A stretch of DNA of 64,000 nucleotides from Ruminococcus albus AD2013 (GTDB lineage: Bacteria > Bacillota > Clostridia > Oscillospirales > Ruminococcaceae). The notes under the pieces were generated by a model that was given only the letters and a program-made list of their open reading frames with translations, was not told the origin of the DNA and did not search any database. How positions within the stretch are numbered: position 1 is the stretch's first letter; each line of letters begins with the position of its first letter. Position numbers and translations under genes: made by a program. The stretch is from assembly GCF_000526775.1 (NCBI RefSeq), contig NZ_JAGS01000005.1:62001-126000 (forward strand). Direction: 5' to 3'. Shown here piece by piece: positions 8,219 through 17,011 of the stretch.

Positions 8219-8315
8219 CACGCTGATACCGTTAAATCACAGTATCTCCTTTGTATGTGTAGCGTGAGATACACCTTATAAAGGAGGCTTTTGATGATTC
8301 TCATAAAGCCAACGC

Positions 8316-8359
8316 GCAGACGGTGAGATTCGAACTCACAAATTCCGTATAACGTCTGC
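8316..8359 (-). other. Mini tRNA-like remnant (acceptor and T arm only)
   Basis: Minus strand: GCAGACG, 13 nt (TTATACGGAATTT), GTGAG TTCGAAT CTCAC, CGTCTGC. The 7-bp acceptor and 5-bp T stem are perfect and the T loop is canonical, but the D and anticodon arms are absent. Best read as a tRNA with an internal deletion; a functional acceptor-T minihelix is possible. It follows the HU terminator directly. Confidence 0.55.
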
Positions 8360-8365
8360 ATACAA

Positions 8366-8405
8366 GCCTCTTTTACAATAGTTATGTATTGTATCAGAGG
8401 CTTAA
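8366..8405 (-). terminator. HU gene terminator
   Basis: AAGCCTC...ATACAAT pairs with ATTGTA...GAGGCTT 25 nt after the HU stop codon; a T6 run precedes the stem. Confidence 0.55.
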
Positions 8406-8429
8406 AAAAGGAGAAAATGAAAAAGCTTT

Positions 8430-8720
8430 TTACTTCTTGTTCTTAGCCTTTGCAACAGCTTCCTTAAGAGCCTGTCCAGCCTTGAACGCGGGAACCTTTC
8501 TTGCAGGAACATCAACAGGAGCCTTGGTAACAGGATTTAAAGCGACCTTAGCAGCTCTTTCCCTAACCTCGAATGTACCGAAGCCAACGAGAGTGACCTT
8601 CTCACCGTTCTCCAGAGCGCCTGCAATAGTATCAAGAACTGTTGTCAGTACCTTATCAGCTTCCTTCTTGGTATAACCGCCCTTCTCTGCGATAACATTG
8701 ATAAGTTCTGCCTTATTCAT
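8430..8720 (-). CDS. HU-family DNA-binding protein
   Basis: A 96-residue histone-like protein with the whole HU fold: MNKAELINVIAEKGG, the helical body, GFGTFEVRERAA, and the arm and tail VPARKVPAFKAGQALKEAV. The conserved arm Pro lies in NPVTKAPVDVPA. It bends DNA non-specifically as a dimer and is often required for plasmid replication and partition complexes. ATG at 8720 is chosen: the GTG at 8732 would overlap its only SD (AGAAAGAAG), which is correctly spaced for 8720. It lies between tRNA-Lys and tRNA-Gln and is probably transcribed together with tRNA-Lys. Confidence 0.93.
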   Translation of the reverse strand: MNKAELINVIAEKGGYTKKEADKVLTTVLDTIAGALENGEKVTLVGFGTFEVRERAAKVALNPVTKAPVDVPARKVPAFKAGQALKEAVAKAKNKK

Positions 8721-8770
8721 TTTTCGTATCACTTCTTTCTATAATTTATTCAGACTAAAAGTCCGTAAGT

Positions 8771-8842
8771 GTGCCATCGGAGATTCGAACTCCGGACCCT
8801 TTGATTAAAAGTCAAATGCTCTGCCGACTGAGCTAATGGCAC
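8771..8842 (-). tRNA. tRNA-Lys (TTT)
   Basis: A 72-nt cloverleaf on the minus strand: acceptor GTGCCAT/ATGGCAC, D arm GCTC...GAGC, anticodon stem TTTGA/TCAAA around CTTTTAA (anticodon TTT), T arm CGGAG TTCGAAT CTCCG. No CCA is encoded. Confidence 0.95.
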
Positions 8843-9034
8843 ATGTACTGCAAAGGTATCTAAAAGCTGCCTTTGCAGCAAAAAATTTAGGAGTAAAAAT
8901 GAGATGGAATCGTAGTTACGCAAGCTTTGTGATTTGTTTTACAGCGAAGGAAGATATCCTGTATCTTCCTTACAGCCATAAAACATCAATAGGGGTTAAA
9001 ATGAAACATGAAATGTTTGAAAGTATACATATAT

Positions 9035-9080
9035 ATTATAGCAGATTTTTTTGAAAAAGTAAAATTATATATAGTAAAAA
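9035..9080 (-). promoter_or_regulatory. Promoter for the tRNA-Lys/HU unit
   Basis: Minus strand: ACTATATATAATTTT upstream and AAAATC-TGC-TATAAT as the -10. Almost the same block precedes the GyrA-like gene (40345-40385) and the three TnpB genes. The 190 nt between it and tRNA-Lys hold a small GCTGC/GCAGC hairpin and nothing else I can name. Confidence 0.55.
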
Positions 9081-9082
9081 AA

Positions 9083-10043
9083 TTATTTCACGTATACAAT
9101 ACCTCTGTACCACGAATCATACATCTGATTGATCGAACCAGCCATAGTCTGTTTTCTTACGATAGTAAGTCCCGAATTTATATCATCACAGACCAAATTT
9201 CCGTTTATATCTTTCAATGCTTTTTTATAAGGATCCGCGACAGCATAATATCCGTCATATTTTCCTGATCCATCACATTCTCCTGCTATGACCACATAAT
9301 GGATAAAAGGATTTGCCGGGAGAAAATTTGCTGCAGCACGGATAGTATTGGAATAGCCATTGAAAGCTACATATCTCGAATTAAACAGCACAGAAGCCAC
9401 TACAGTATGTCCTTCACTGAGAGCTTTGTCTATTTTATCTATTGTTTTATTATTGCTTTCATAATAGTTTACAACGGGTGAAACAGCAGTCTTCCCTTCC
9501 CTGTCGGCATATATCTGCATAAGCCTGAACATACCATTAAGGGTAGTGCCGTTCCCTCCGGCCTCACACCATTCAAAATTCCATGGTGTGTAGTTGTAAT
9601 TATGTGCATAAAGATTTTTTGGTATAGCTCCTATAGACCATGCATAATTATTTCCGTCGGCAAAAACGTCTGTAATAGATACATTCTTTTTGAATTCACT
9701 TGTAACAGCCATAGCAATACACGCGGGACCGCAGCTCAGATCCTTATCTTTTCCGTTATATTCTGTTACATTAAGTTCATTATCAAACTGCGATATATTT
9801 CCCACATTCAAGATATTATTGTATTTATTGGTAATAAATACACCGTCACGAACATACTTCTTAGGAACGTCTGTATAAGTGTTCCTGCTATATAATCTAT
9901 ATGTATTATCGTCTATCTGATAACCATAATAAAGATTATCAAATAATACTCCGTTATTGCTGTTTGGATCCAGCTCCTTTGATTTTACCATTCCTTTATA
10001 GTTTTGTTTCAAAAACAAGTATGATGGAGATGTATCCGTGCTT
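9083..10043 (-). pseudogene. C39-like cysteine peptidase, 5' end lost to IS605-type element
   Basis: The frame encodes over 310 residues of a papain-like peptidase of the C39 type. The nucleophile region is DLSCGPACIAMAV, and the His/Asp part is FIHYVVIAG followed by YYAVADPY. The first in-frame start is a TTG at 10018 without an SD, and no signal peptide is present. The frame stays open upstream (STDTSPSYL) to the right end of the transposon at 10044, so the N-terminus has probably been replaced by the insertion. The missing half is not visible on the far side of the element. It would have acted as a secreted or surface peptidase, by analogy with the family. Confidence 0.65.
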
Positions 10044-10242
10044 CTGACATCCTCCCACGGTTAAAACCGTGGGGTTCCCAAAAACAAAACGAATAGAATA
10101 ACATACATCGTTTTGTCCTACCTTTTCTTTAACCTCGAAAGCTTAAAGTGCTGAGTAGTTAAGGTACTATAGTTTGTGTTGGAGAGAGTGCAGCCACTCT
10201 CATATAAACACTTAGGCTTTGTCGAAGCCTTCCGTTGTGTAT

Positions 10243-11748
10243 TTATGCAGTTAATTTCTTATAAATCTTAATCCCTACACTGCTGAGAGTGTTATTATCG
10301 GTTATTAATTTTTGAATTTCTTGATCATGATTATTTTTGAATTCGGAATACTGTGTTTCTAATAATTCTTTATTAAAAGAACAAAGATCACTATTGATAT
10401 TTTGTATCAGAAACGCAGAGTACAGATCTCTCTGGAGCAAATCTTCTCCTATATAAACCCACCTGTCGGAAAGTTCTTTTTTAATATAACTTTCGCTGAC
10501 GTGGTTGTATTGACTGGCTCTTGCTTTCACTGTATTGATATAATTGAGTACAATACCATGATTACTAAGCTTTTGTTTTAATATTGAGACAAACATTGCA
10601 GGAGCTCTGTTTGCTAATGATTTGCCAAATCTCTTTTTTGAAATATATTTGCCTTTTGCATTGGTTTTAGTTTCTTTAGACCTCTTTTGTAAAGCCTTAT
10701 AGTTCATTTTCTCAATATAAAACTCATTACCATAGGAGATTATCTCATTGGCAAGTATCTCATGCTGTTGTTTTCTCTCATCAGAAGATCTTCTATGAAG
10801 ATCTTGTATTTTAGCAAGAGTTCGTAAATAATTATTAGATCTGTTCCATGTTAACTTAATACCTTTTTTTATAGTTCCGTCAGAGTTGTAATTATCGGGG
10901 TTAGTATACCTTCTAGAGCGAGCAAGCTTCCTTTGATAAAGCTTTAGTTTATGGTCTATGCTCTGTACATTTTTTGCAAGTTCAAAGATACGTACCTGAT
11001 TTGGTGAGGCTACTGCCATCGTTGATGTACCGGGATCAATACCTACTCTGCCGATCCCTAATTTATGTCTGAATGTTCCGTCAGGATTATATTTAGCAGG
11101 CGGTACTCCCTCAAGCACTAATTGAGCATAAAATTTTGTTTTGTTTTTTATGGTCTTTCTTACTATGCGAACATATTTAACTCTATTAGATAAACACATC
11201 TGTTCGTAAACATTGTTATTATTGATCTTTACAGGGATTTTTAGTCCTTTCCATTGTATACAGCCACCGGAATAATAGATACAAACATTTTGCTTGCCTT
11301 CAACAGAGTTCAGCTGACCGTATTTTTTGAAATGAAGCTTTCTTCCTGAGCTGTATAACATTTTATTAACAGCAGTTAATACTCTAAATGCAAGTTTTTG
11401 AGCCGAAGCTGAGTCAATGTGCATTTTAAAGTGGTTTTGCATTGGCTTAACGTCTTTTTCTAATGCAGATTTCGTAAGCTTATATTCTTTGTTCATAGAT
11501 AATAATTTATCGTTATAGGCTTTTTTAGCTTTTGCTTTATCTCCGGCAGCCATTGATGAGTTGTTGACCATTTTTATCTGTTCAACACACTCGCGGTACG
11601 CTTTGGTTTTTATTAGTTCTTTGTATCGCTTTAATGCCATTCCTAAGAGGCTGTTGTATATTTGTCTTGATATTTCAAAACGTTTGTTAAGAATATTTCT
11701 ATCCCGTGTTGTTGTATCCATTGGCAGCGTTAATATAAAAGTACCCAT
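10243..11748 (-). CDS. tnpB: TnpB (RNA-guided nuclease family), large variant without zinc finger
   Basis: A 501-residue IS605/IS1341 OrfB protein. RuvC-I is VGIDPGTSTMAVA, RuvC-II is FYIEKMNYKAL, and RuvC-III is RDLYSAFLIQN near the C-terminus. The usual CxxC...CxxC zinc finger between RuvC-II and III is replaced by a SQYNHVSESYIKKELSDRW segment without Cys, as in a subset of Clostridial TnpBs I recall. TnpB proteins cut DNA guided by an RNA from the element's right end and favour element retention. The ATG overlaps no other gene; GGAGCCATTGTTGC precedes it. Confidence 0.88.
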   Translation of the reverse strand: MGTFILTLPMDTTTRDRNILNKRFEISRQIYNSLLGMALKRYKELIKTKAYRECVEQIKMVNNSSMAAGDKAKAKKAYNDKLLSMNKEYKLTKSALEKDVKPMQNHFKMHIDSASAQKLAFRVLTAVNKMLYSSGRKLHFKKYGQLNSVEGKQNVCIYYSGGCIQWKGLKIPVKINNNNVYEQMCLSNRVKYVRIVRKTIKNKTKFYAQLVLEGVPPAKYNPDGTFRHKLGIGRVGIDPGTSTMAVASPNQVRIFELAKNVQSIDHKLKLYQRKLARSRRYTNPDNYNSDGTIKKGIKLTWNRSNNYLRTLAKIQDLHRRSSDERKQQHEILANEIISYGNEFYIEKMNYKALQKRSKETKTNAKGKYISKKRFGKSLANRAPAMFVSILKQKLSNHGIVLNYINTVKARASQYNHVSESYIKKELSDRWVYIGEDLLQRDLYSAFLIQNINSDLCSFNKELLETQYSEFKNNHDQEIQKLITDNNTLSSVGIKIYKKLTA

Positions 11749-11777
11749 GCAACAATGGCTCCTTTCTTTAGATATCT

Positions 11778-11945
11778 TTAAATATATTTAGTCTTTTGAG
11801 ATTCTACGTATTTTTTTATTGTTTCACTGCTTACTGCTCCGGCAGTTGAAACAAAATAACTTCGGGTCCATAGATTCTGCATTTTAGAGATTTTTTCAAA
11901 TTCAGATATAAGTATACGACTGGTATATCCTTTAATATGATGCAT
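11778..11945 (-). pseudogene. 3' fragment of tnpA (Y1 transposase)
   Basis: Fifty-five codons read MHHIKGYTSRILISEFEKI and then SYFVSTAGAVSSETIKKYVE, the conserved C-terminal part of IS200/IS605 TnpA, including the region around the catalytic-Tyr helix. The N-terminal HUH half is missing, so the fragment cannot be active. It lies 30 nt upstream of tnpB in the same orientation. Confidence 0.75.
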
Positions 11946-11986
11946 TCGATTATACTATTATTATATATGAAAACAGAGAAAGATAA

Positions 11987-12022
11987 AAAGCGACCAAGAA
12001 CACACGGTCTTAGTCGCTTTGA
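11987..12022. terminator. Strong hairpin terminator
   Basis: AAAGCGACTAAGACC pairs with TCTTGGTCGCTTTTT. The T-tract is on the minus strand. A TTTTC-N3-TATAAT promoter-like site lies just beyond it (11965-11976). Confidence 0.7.
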
Positions 12023-12065
12023 AAGAATTTATCCTCTTTCAGCAAGAATACCCCCACCTCTTTAA

Positions 12066-12130
12066 AAAGATACCCATATAGAAGTTTTGCCCCTTAGTGT
12101 TTCATCACATAACACTAAGGGGCATTGTGA
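12066..12130 (-). repeat. Terminator-plus-tag repeat (copy 1)
   Basis: Minus strand: GCCCCTTAGTGTT / AACACTAAGGGGC hairpin directly followed by AAAACTTCTATATGGGTATC. The same 18-nt tag follows different hairpins at 13205-13262, 31340-31420 and 31782-31832. Confidence 0.6.
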
Positions 12131-12221
12131 TTTTTTCGGCGGCAAATATAGATCTGAATTTGTGGATTTCAAATTCGGATTTTCATTACCATGATTTGTA
12201 TATTATCTTCCGACTTATCAT

Positions 12222-13052
12222 TTAAGTTGACCCGTCCTCAGGGGCATTATTCTTAAGCTTATCAAACCATATGCAGATACAGATCGCCAGAACAGGCAGT
12301 ATCACATACTCTATGATATCTCTCGAACACTCTACTGCCTGATAAAGAAAGCCTTCGCGAGCATAACCGAACAATCCGTGGACGATCCTGAACGTGCTGT
12401 CGGCGAAAGCGTGAAGAAGCATTACGAGAAGCAGATTATCTGACAGCATATATACCGCCGCCCAAAACATTCCAATACACATTGTAGACGGAACCTGGAT
12501 CAGAGGATTTTCGCCAAAAGCGATGTTGGGAGCATGTCCCAGACCGAAGAACAGACCTGTAACCAAAACAGTGAACAGCCTTCTTTTCACTGTGCTTATA
12601 TTAAATTTGATAAGACCGTTCATCATGAGTCCTCTCTGAACGCCTTCTTCATAGAACCCGGTTGCAAACTGCTGAACGATCAATATGCTGAGCGTTACAA
12701 TATATCTTGTTGTAAAAACGGTTGCAATAAATATATTCAGGAAAGGAAGCAAAATATTGATAATCTGTGGGATCATGATAAGCCACGTCTTCCCTGAAAT
12801 CTTATTTGTGAATAGCTGCTTCAGCGTGCATTTACTCTCACCGCGTTTGGAATACCCATTTAAAAGTATCAGTCCGGCAGTTCCGCCTGCTGCTCTTATT
12901 ATAGTGTCTGCTATATAACGCGTGTTTACATCGGGAAATACATTGAAATGCACCATTGGTATCTCTATCGCATAGAACACCAGCATTATGATCGCTGCCT
13001 GAACTATCGGTTTCCTGATCTGCGCTATGGTCTGTTTATCGTAATTTTTCAT
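12222..13052 (-). CDS. CPBP family intramembrane metalloprotease
   Basis: A 276-residue polytopic membrane protein with the CPBP (CAAX protease and bacteriocin-processing) motifs: EEGVQRGLMMNG (EExxxR), FFGLGHAPNI (FxxxH) and LLHAFADS (HxxxD/N). These residues coordinate the metal and form the active site in the membrane. At least six hydrophobic segments are visible. The family matures peptides or gives bacteriocin self-immunity. AGAAAGG precedes the ATG, and a consensus TTGACA-17-TATAAT promoter lies upstream, unlike most of its neighbours. This suggests separate acquisition. Confidence 0.85.
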   Translation of the reverse strand: MKNYDKQTIAQIRKPIVQAAIIMLVFYAIEIPMVHFNVFPDVNTRYIADTIIRAAGGTAGLILLNGYSKRGESKCTLKQLFTNKISGKTWLIMIPQIINILLPFLNIFIATVFTTRYIVTLSILIVQQFATGFYEEGVQRGLMMNGLIKFNISTVKRRLFTVLVTGLFFGLGHAPNIAFGENPLIQVPSTMCIGMFWAAVYMLSDNLLLVMLLHAFADSTFRIVHGLFGYAREGFLYQAVECSRDIIEYVILPVLAICICIWFDKLKNNAPEDGST

Positions 13053-13169
13053 TTGTTTTACCTTTCTCGCTGTATCTTCAAGGATAAATTGCTACAAACT
13101 TTAACATTTCTCCCTCGGCAGAACTGAAATATAAAGTTCCAACATTCATCTCAATTTGTGTAAGTAACA

Positions 13170-13198
13170 ATTATATCATAACATCGAAGTGTTGTCAA
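13170..13198 (-). promoter_or_regulatory. Consensus sigma-A promoter of the CPBP gene
   Basis: Minus strand TTGACA, 17 nt, TATAAT. This is one of four promoters in the window (13170, 25811, 31413, 37310) with a recognisable -35 box; the others lack one. Confidence 0.8.
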
Positions 13199-13204
13199 TA
13201 CAAA

Positions 13205-13279
13205 CGCCATAGTACTTCTGACCTGACATCAGAAATACTATGGCGAGAAACTTCTATATCAGCACCGCCCTTTAGGCGG
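13205..13279 (+). repeat. Terminator-plus-tag repeat (copy 2) fused to IS605-type right end
   Basis: The plus strand has CGCCATAGTACTTCTG / CAGAAATACTATGGCG, then AAACTTCTATATCAGC, then a CCGCC/GGCGG hairpin and GGGAGGATGTCA. The last part matches the right-end terminus of the element at 10044. It lies exactly at the stop codon of the gene at 13289-15190. Confidence 0.6.
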
Positions 13280-13288
13280 GGGAGGATG

Positions 13289-15190
13289 TCACTTCTCATT
13301 CGATGTCTTTTCTTTATCAGTCATCGATGAACTGTCTTCTTTTTTAGAACTGCTGTCATTCTTTGAAGAACTGTCTGCTTTTGATGAGCTGTCAGCCTTT
13401 GACGAATTATCAGTTTTTGAACTTGCTTCCTGAGGCATATCCTCTTCCAAGCCAATAGATGATGATTCATCTTTACTGTCATCTTCTTTATTTACTGACT
13501 GCTGTTCTATACCAAAAGTCAAGGTAAAGCAGGTGCCTTCTTCATTGGATATAACAAGATGAGCCGGTACGTTGCTGGACCATGCAGCGCCAATCTTAAC
13601 ATCGATTTCAAAAGGCTGGTTCTTTCTCAATGATTCAACAGCTTTGTCAGCCGGAATGTTAGCACCGGCAATATTCGGGTAGATAGCCTTAAGGAAAGAA
13701 ATGATCGATTCGACGTTCTTATCTGTCCTGTTGCTGTTTTTGAGATTTCCGTATATCTCACCCTTACATTCCGAGTAATTTGATTTATCATCCTTGACTG
13801 CTTCAAAATTGAAGTCTACGAAAGGAGCATCCTCATACTTCATTCCGCTGACACCGCTTGAAACTCTGAATTTAAAAGCGTTTTTGGTCTTTGACCCATC
13901 GTCCTCGGATACCATTTCAGTAACATTCATGCTGTCAAGCTTAGTATCGATAAACTTTTTACCCGGTATAGTAAAGTTTGACATTACATTCTTCATGAAT
14001 TCGTGAGAAGAACCGCAGTCAGTCTGAGAAGGATCACTCAGAACCGGGATAAAGTCAGATATCTTTATTGAAGAATTATTATACACCTCGGGAGAACTTC
14101 CGTCAAAATAAGGAGTCTGACTTTCTTCATCAGTCATAAGTTCAAATCCGATTTCAAACGCAGCCTTAAAGCCGTGTCTTTTATCGATCTCAACATTCCT
14201 GTTAGCCTTCATTTTTATGTCCTGTGTGGAGAAGATCATCTCGTATTCAAGGTTTTTGTTATCTTCTTCTCCGTAATAGACTTTACCCTGGCCATATACA
14301 AGAAACTCAGCCAGATCTTCGTCCATAAAGTTCTTCAAGTGATCATAGCATGCTGTCTGGAAAGTTGAAACGGACTCCCCTTCTTCGTCGTGTATTTCCA
14401 TATAGAAAGACGATGCACCGTCAAAATACGCAGTGTATGTACTAAAGCTTGACTTTGCAAGAACGACTGATTCTCCGTCTCTGGTGTTAGCATTGATGTT
14501 TATGTTGTAATTATCTTTAACACCGGTGTAATTCTTTCCCTGCGACTGTCTTGTATAAACGTCCTCGGTTTTGAACTGAGAATAAGAAGCATTACTGCCG
14601 TACTGTTCCTTATAGTAGTTTACAAAGTCATAATACGAATCTTTGATGCCTGTAGAAAACTTTTTGATCTCATGATCATTAACTGTTTCCGTAGTTACAT
14701 CAAGTTCTTTCTCAGGAGCTTCGATTTCTGCTTTGATCTCCCATTCATTATCTTCTGTCTCCGGTTCAGAAGAATCATCCGCTTTGCTGTCTTCATCCGA
14801 TGTGGTCAACACTTCTGGTTCAGATTCTATTTTTTCTGCTTTGGATGATACAACTTCCCGGTTTGGCTTAAGTGGCTTTTCGGGCTCTTTAAGAAGCAAA
14901 TAAGCTAAAGCACCGCCTGCGCACACCACAAGAAAAGCAAGTACTGCAATTATCTTCCTTCTTACAGGCTTTTTCTCTTTTGGCTTTTCCTCATAAGATC
15001 TGCTTCTCAGCATAGCTGCCGCGCTGTTATCATCATCATTTTCATAGGTTTTTTCTTCCATCGCCGGCATATAGACCTGGCTTACCTCTTCGGAAACTGT
15101 ACTTTCTGTGTTTAATTTGGTTCCGCAGTGCTCACAGAACAATGCTGTATCGTTCAGCTGCTTTCCGCATGACGGACAAAATTTTGACAT
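13289..15190 (-). CDS. Zinc-ribbon, single-pass membrane protein with large extracellular part
   Basis: A 633-residue protein. Residues 1-27 are a zinc ribbon (FCPSCGKQLN, FCEHCGTKLN). After an acidic linker a single transmembrane helix follows a KKPVRRKI basic stretch (IIAVLAFLVVCAGGALAYLL, near 80-102). The remaining residues are predicted outside the cell: a Glu/Ser-rich linker, a long folded region with no motif I recognise, and a low-complexity tail of DSSSK repeats. The zinc-ribbon plus TM architecture is common in Firmicutes surface or stress proteins of unknown role. GAGGAGTG precedes the ATG. The TGA stop falls inside a transposon right end (TGACATCC), so the original C-terminus may have been longer. 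Confidence 0.75.
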   Translation of the reverse strand: MSKFCPSCGKQLNDTALFCEHCGTKLNTESTVSEEVSQVYMPAMEEKTYENDDDNSAAAMLRSRSYEEKPKEKKPVRRKIIAVLAFLVVCAGGALAYLLLKEPEKPLKPNREVVSSKAEKIESEPEVLTTSDEDSKADDSSEPETEDNEWEIKAEIEAPEKELDVTTETVNDHEIKKFSTGIKDSYYDFVNYYKEQYGSNASYSQFKTEDVYTRQSQGKNYTGVKDNYNININANTRDGESVVLAKSSFSTYTAYFDGASSFYMEIHDEEGESVSTFQTACYDHLKNFMDEDLAEFLVYGQGKVYYGEEDNKNLEYEMIFSTQDIKMKANRNVEIDKRHGFKAAFEIGFELMTDEESQTPYFDGSSPEVYNNSSIKISDFIPVLSDPSQTDCGSSHEFMKNVMSNFTIPGKKFIDTKLDSMNVTEMVSEDDGSKTKNAFKFRVSSGVSGMKYEDAPFVDFNFEAVKDDKSNYSECKGEIYGNLKNSNRTDKNVESIISFLKAIYPNIAGANIPADKAVESLRKNQPFEIDVKIGAAWSSNVPAHLVISNEEGTCFTLTFGIEQQSVNKEDDSKDESSSIGLEEDMPQEASSKTDNSSKADSSSKADSSSKNDSSSKKEDSSSMTDKEKTSNEK

Positions 15191-15281
15191 TTATAACACT
15201 CCTCGTCTTTGGTTATTTCTTTCTATATATAATTATAGCAGAAAATTTTTCAAAAAAAAATTTTTTTGCAGACTTATTTAG

Positions 15282-16412
15282 TTAAACGTTCAGAGAATGA
15301 TTTACGCTCGTGTCGATGCCAAGCACAGAGATCTCGGCTGAATCAAGAGGAAATACAAGGCACTTCCTTCCGTTCACCATCTGAACGTCGAGGGCAGTAG
15401 CTGCTTTTTTATAATCGATCTTCAGGCTGGAATTTCCGAATTTTATATTAACTTTTTCATCACAGACGTTTGCTGCAATAAAAGATGAATACCTTGATGA
15501 CATCACCTTATCATAGATCTTACCGAAATCATCAAGCTTGTCCTTCGGTACATCGCATTTTTCAAGAATATGCTGTATGTCCGCACAGTCTATTTCACGT
15601 GCTTCTTTTAATCCCTCGGAAGCCTGTACAAGATCTGACAGTTTTTCATTTATATTTACTATCATATCATAGTTAAGGCCTTCACCCAGGACATTGGCGA
15701 CCATACCCCAGAAATGAGTTTTCTGCTGTTCAGAACTCATTATATACTTGCAGCCGAGTACATTTTCTATTATCCCGGTATTCGGCTTTCCGGCATTTTT
15801 AGAAAAGTACATTACATGGTTCACATCTTCCTGCCTATCTGTGAATGTAGGAAACATGAATCCGTCAGAAGCCTGTTCCAGGATCCTGTCTGTTGATGTT
15901 TTCTTTTCGACGGTATTGGACTCGTCGTTATAAATAAAGCCGTCGATTCTCAGCTTTATAGGACAAAAAGCAGTTACAACAAAAGATACTTCATCTGAGT
16001 GATCAGCATTTTTATCGTATACAGAGATCGTAAAGTTTACAGACAGTACGGTGTATGCACCATCTGTTTTCACACCGTCTTTGATCTTATTAATGAAGAT
16101 CTCGTTCAGATCATCATCTTCAAACTGAGATATCTTCATATTCATCAGTAGTTCCTGAGAAACATTTTTCTTCTCGGGGGTTATAGGGAATTCGTATTCG
16201 GTAAGAACTTTGCCTATCTTTCCTGTCAGTACTTTTTTGATTATAGAGACTATCTCCTCCTGTTCGCTCTGAGAATAGCTTATCCACGATCTTTTTTCAG
16301 TACAGTATACAACGTCTTTATTTATAACAGCAGTCAGAACATTATTCACTGTAAAAAAGTTGTTGTCGTTGTCGATAAACTTTTTGAACTTAGTTACATC
16401 GCTCTTATTCAT
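15282..16412 (-). CDS. DUF4317-like protein
   Basis: A 376-residue cytosolic protein that resembles DUF4317. The N-terminal part is a short helix plus TVNNVLTAVINKDVVYCTEK, then the segment LTGKIGKVLTEYEFP, which aligns by eye with the GTIGKNL...EFP region of that family. No enzyme motif is known for DUF4317. It is preceded by AGGAGGATACATAT and follows the 164-residue gene by 21 nt, so the two form an operon, possibly reading on to the zinc-ribbon gene. The family assignment is from memory and moderate. Confidence 0.6.
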   Translation of the reverse strand: MNKSDVTKFKKFIDNDNNFFTVNNVLTAVINKDVVYCTEKRSWISYSQSEQEEIVSIIKKVLTGKIGKVLTEYEFPITPEKKNVSQELLMNMKISQFEDDDLNEIFINKIKDGVKTDGAYTVLSVNFTISVYDKNADHSDEVSFVVTAFCPIKLRIDGFIYNDESNTVEKKTSTDRILEQASDGFMFPTFTDRQEDVNHVMYFSKNAGKPNTGIIENVLGCKYIMSSEQQKTHFWGMVANVLGEGLNYDMIVNINEKLSDLVQASEGLKEAREIDCADIQHILEKCDVPKDKLDDFGKIYDKVMSSRYSSFIAANVCDEKVNIKFGNSSLKIDYKKAATALDVQMVNGRKCLVFPLDSAEISVLGIDTSVNHSLNV

Positions 16413-16433
16413 ATATGTATCCTCCTAAATTTA

Positions 16434-16928
16434 TTAATAAACGTAAGAAACATCTTCTATGAGACTTTGTACCATATTTCTTGCATAGGTTATGGCTATA
16501 TCTTCCTGTTCGTTAAGTAATTCAAGCCCATTAACTCGGAATTTGAAAGTTACATCAGCTAGATCCGGAAGCTCAATAAAAAGTGCTGTATTTATAAGAA
16601 AATACTCATAATTCAATGGAGCTTTCAGCTTTGCCGCAACTTTTTTATCCAAATATTTATTTATGTTGCTTTCATGATACTCTCTCGGAGTAATATTAAG
16701 GTCATTGATGTTTATTCCTGAGAAATCAAAATCAACAGGATCTCCGTCTTTCCATGTGATGTTAAGGAATGCTCTTCTATTACATTCGATCTTTATCGCA
16801 AGATCTGAACGGCTTCTCCCCGTGATCTTACATAATTTCTGTATTCTGTCCTCAAAGGCAAAATTGCTTTCCAGCTCCTTTATATACTGATAGTATAATA
16901 TACAGTTTTTATCAATTTTGTATATCAC
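16434..16928 (-). CDS. Hypothetical protein (164 aa), GTG start
   Basis: First gene of the unit with the DUF4317-like gene. A GTG start at 16928 is supported by AAGGGACGGG upstream; no ATG is better placed. It contains a possible helix-turn-helix-like stretch (KITGRSRSDLAIKIECNRRAFLNITW) but no clear domain. The promoter at 16964-17005 lies 36 nt upstream. Function unknown. Confidence 0.55.
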   Translation of the reverse strand: MIYKIDKNCILYYQYIKELESNFAFEDRIQKLCKITGRSRSDLAIKIECNRRAFLNITWKDGDPVDFDFSGININDLNITPREYHESNINKYLDKKVAAKLKAPLNYEYFLINTALFIELPDLADVTFKFRVNGLELLNEQEDIAITYARNMVQSLIEDVSYVY

Positions 16929-16963
16929 TTTTATCCCGTCCCTTCTTTTTTTCTACTATTATT

Positions 16964-17005
16964 ATTATATAAGAAACTGAGGCTGAAAAAAAATTATATA
17001 TAGTT
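16964..17005 (-). promoter_or_regulatory. Promoter with upstream TATATATAATTTTT block
   Basis: Minus strand: AACTATATATAATTTTTT upstream, then GTTTC-TTA-TATAAT. The same two-part block occurs at 22665-22706 (parM), 40345-40385 (GyrA-like) and 9035-9080. No TTGACA is present. Confidence 0.55.
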
Positions 17006-17011
17006 ATTTTT

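Larger units (their letters stand above)
10044..11950 (-). mobile_element. IS605-type element, tnpB intact, tnpA truncated
   Basis: The right end starts at 10044 with TGACATCCTCCCACGG on the plus strand, forming a CCCACGG/CCGTGGG hairpin. The element contains a tnpB gene (10243-11748) and only the last 55 codons of tnpA (11778-11945), so it cannot move alone. The left boundary near 11950 is approximate. On the minus strand the right end is the expected 3' end of an omega RNA, with guide sequence from the interrupted peptidase gene. Bare right ends with the same GGGAGGATGTCA terminus are at 13268-13279 and 43068-43098. Confidence 0.75.

Noticed and set aside
8220..8315. Additional full tRNA between tRNA-Gln and the mini-tRNA
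   Set aside because: There are short stems (GTATCTC/GAGATAC, CACGCT/AGCGTG) but no T loop with TTCGAAT and no acceptor pairing.
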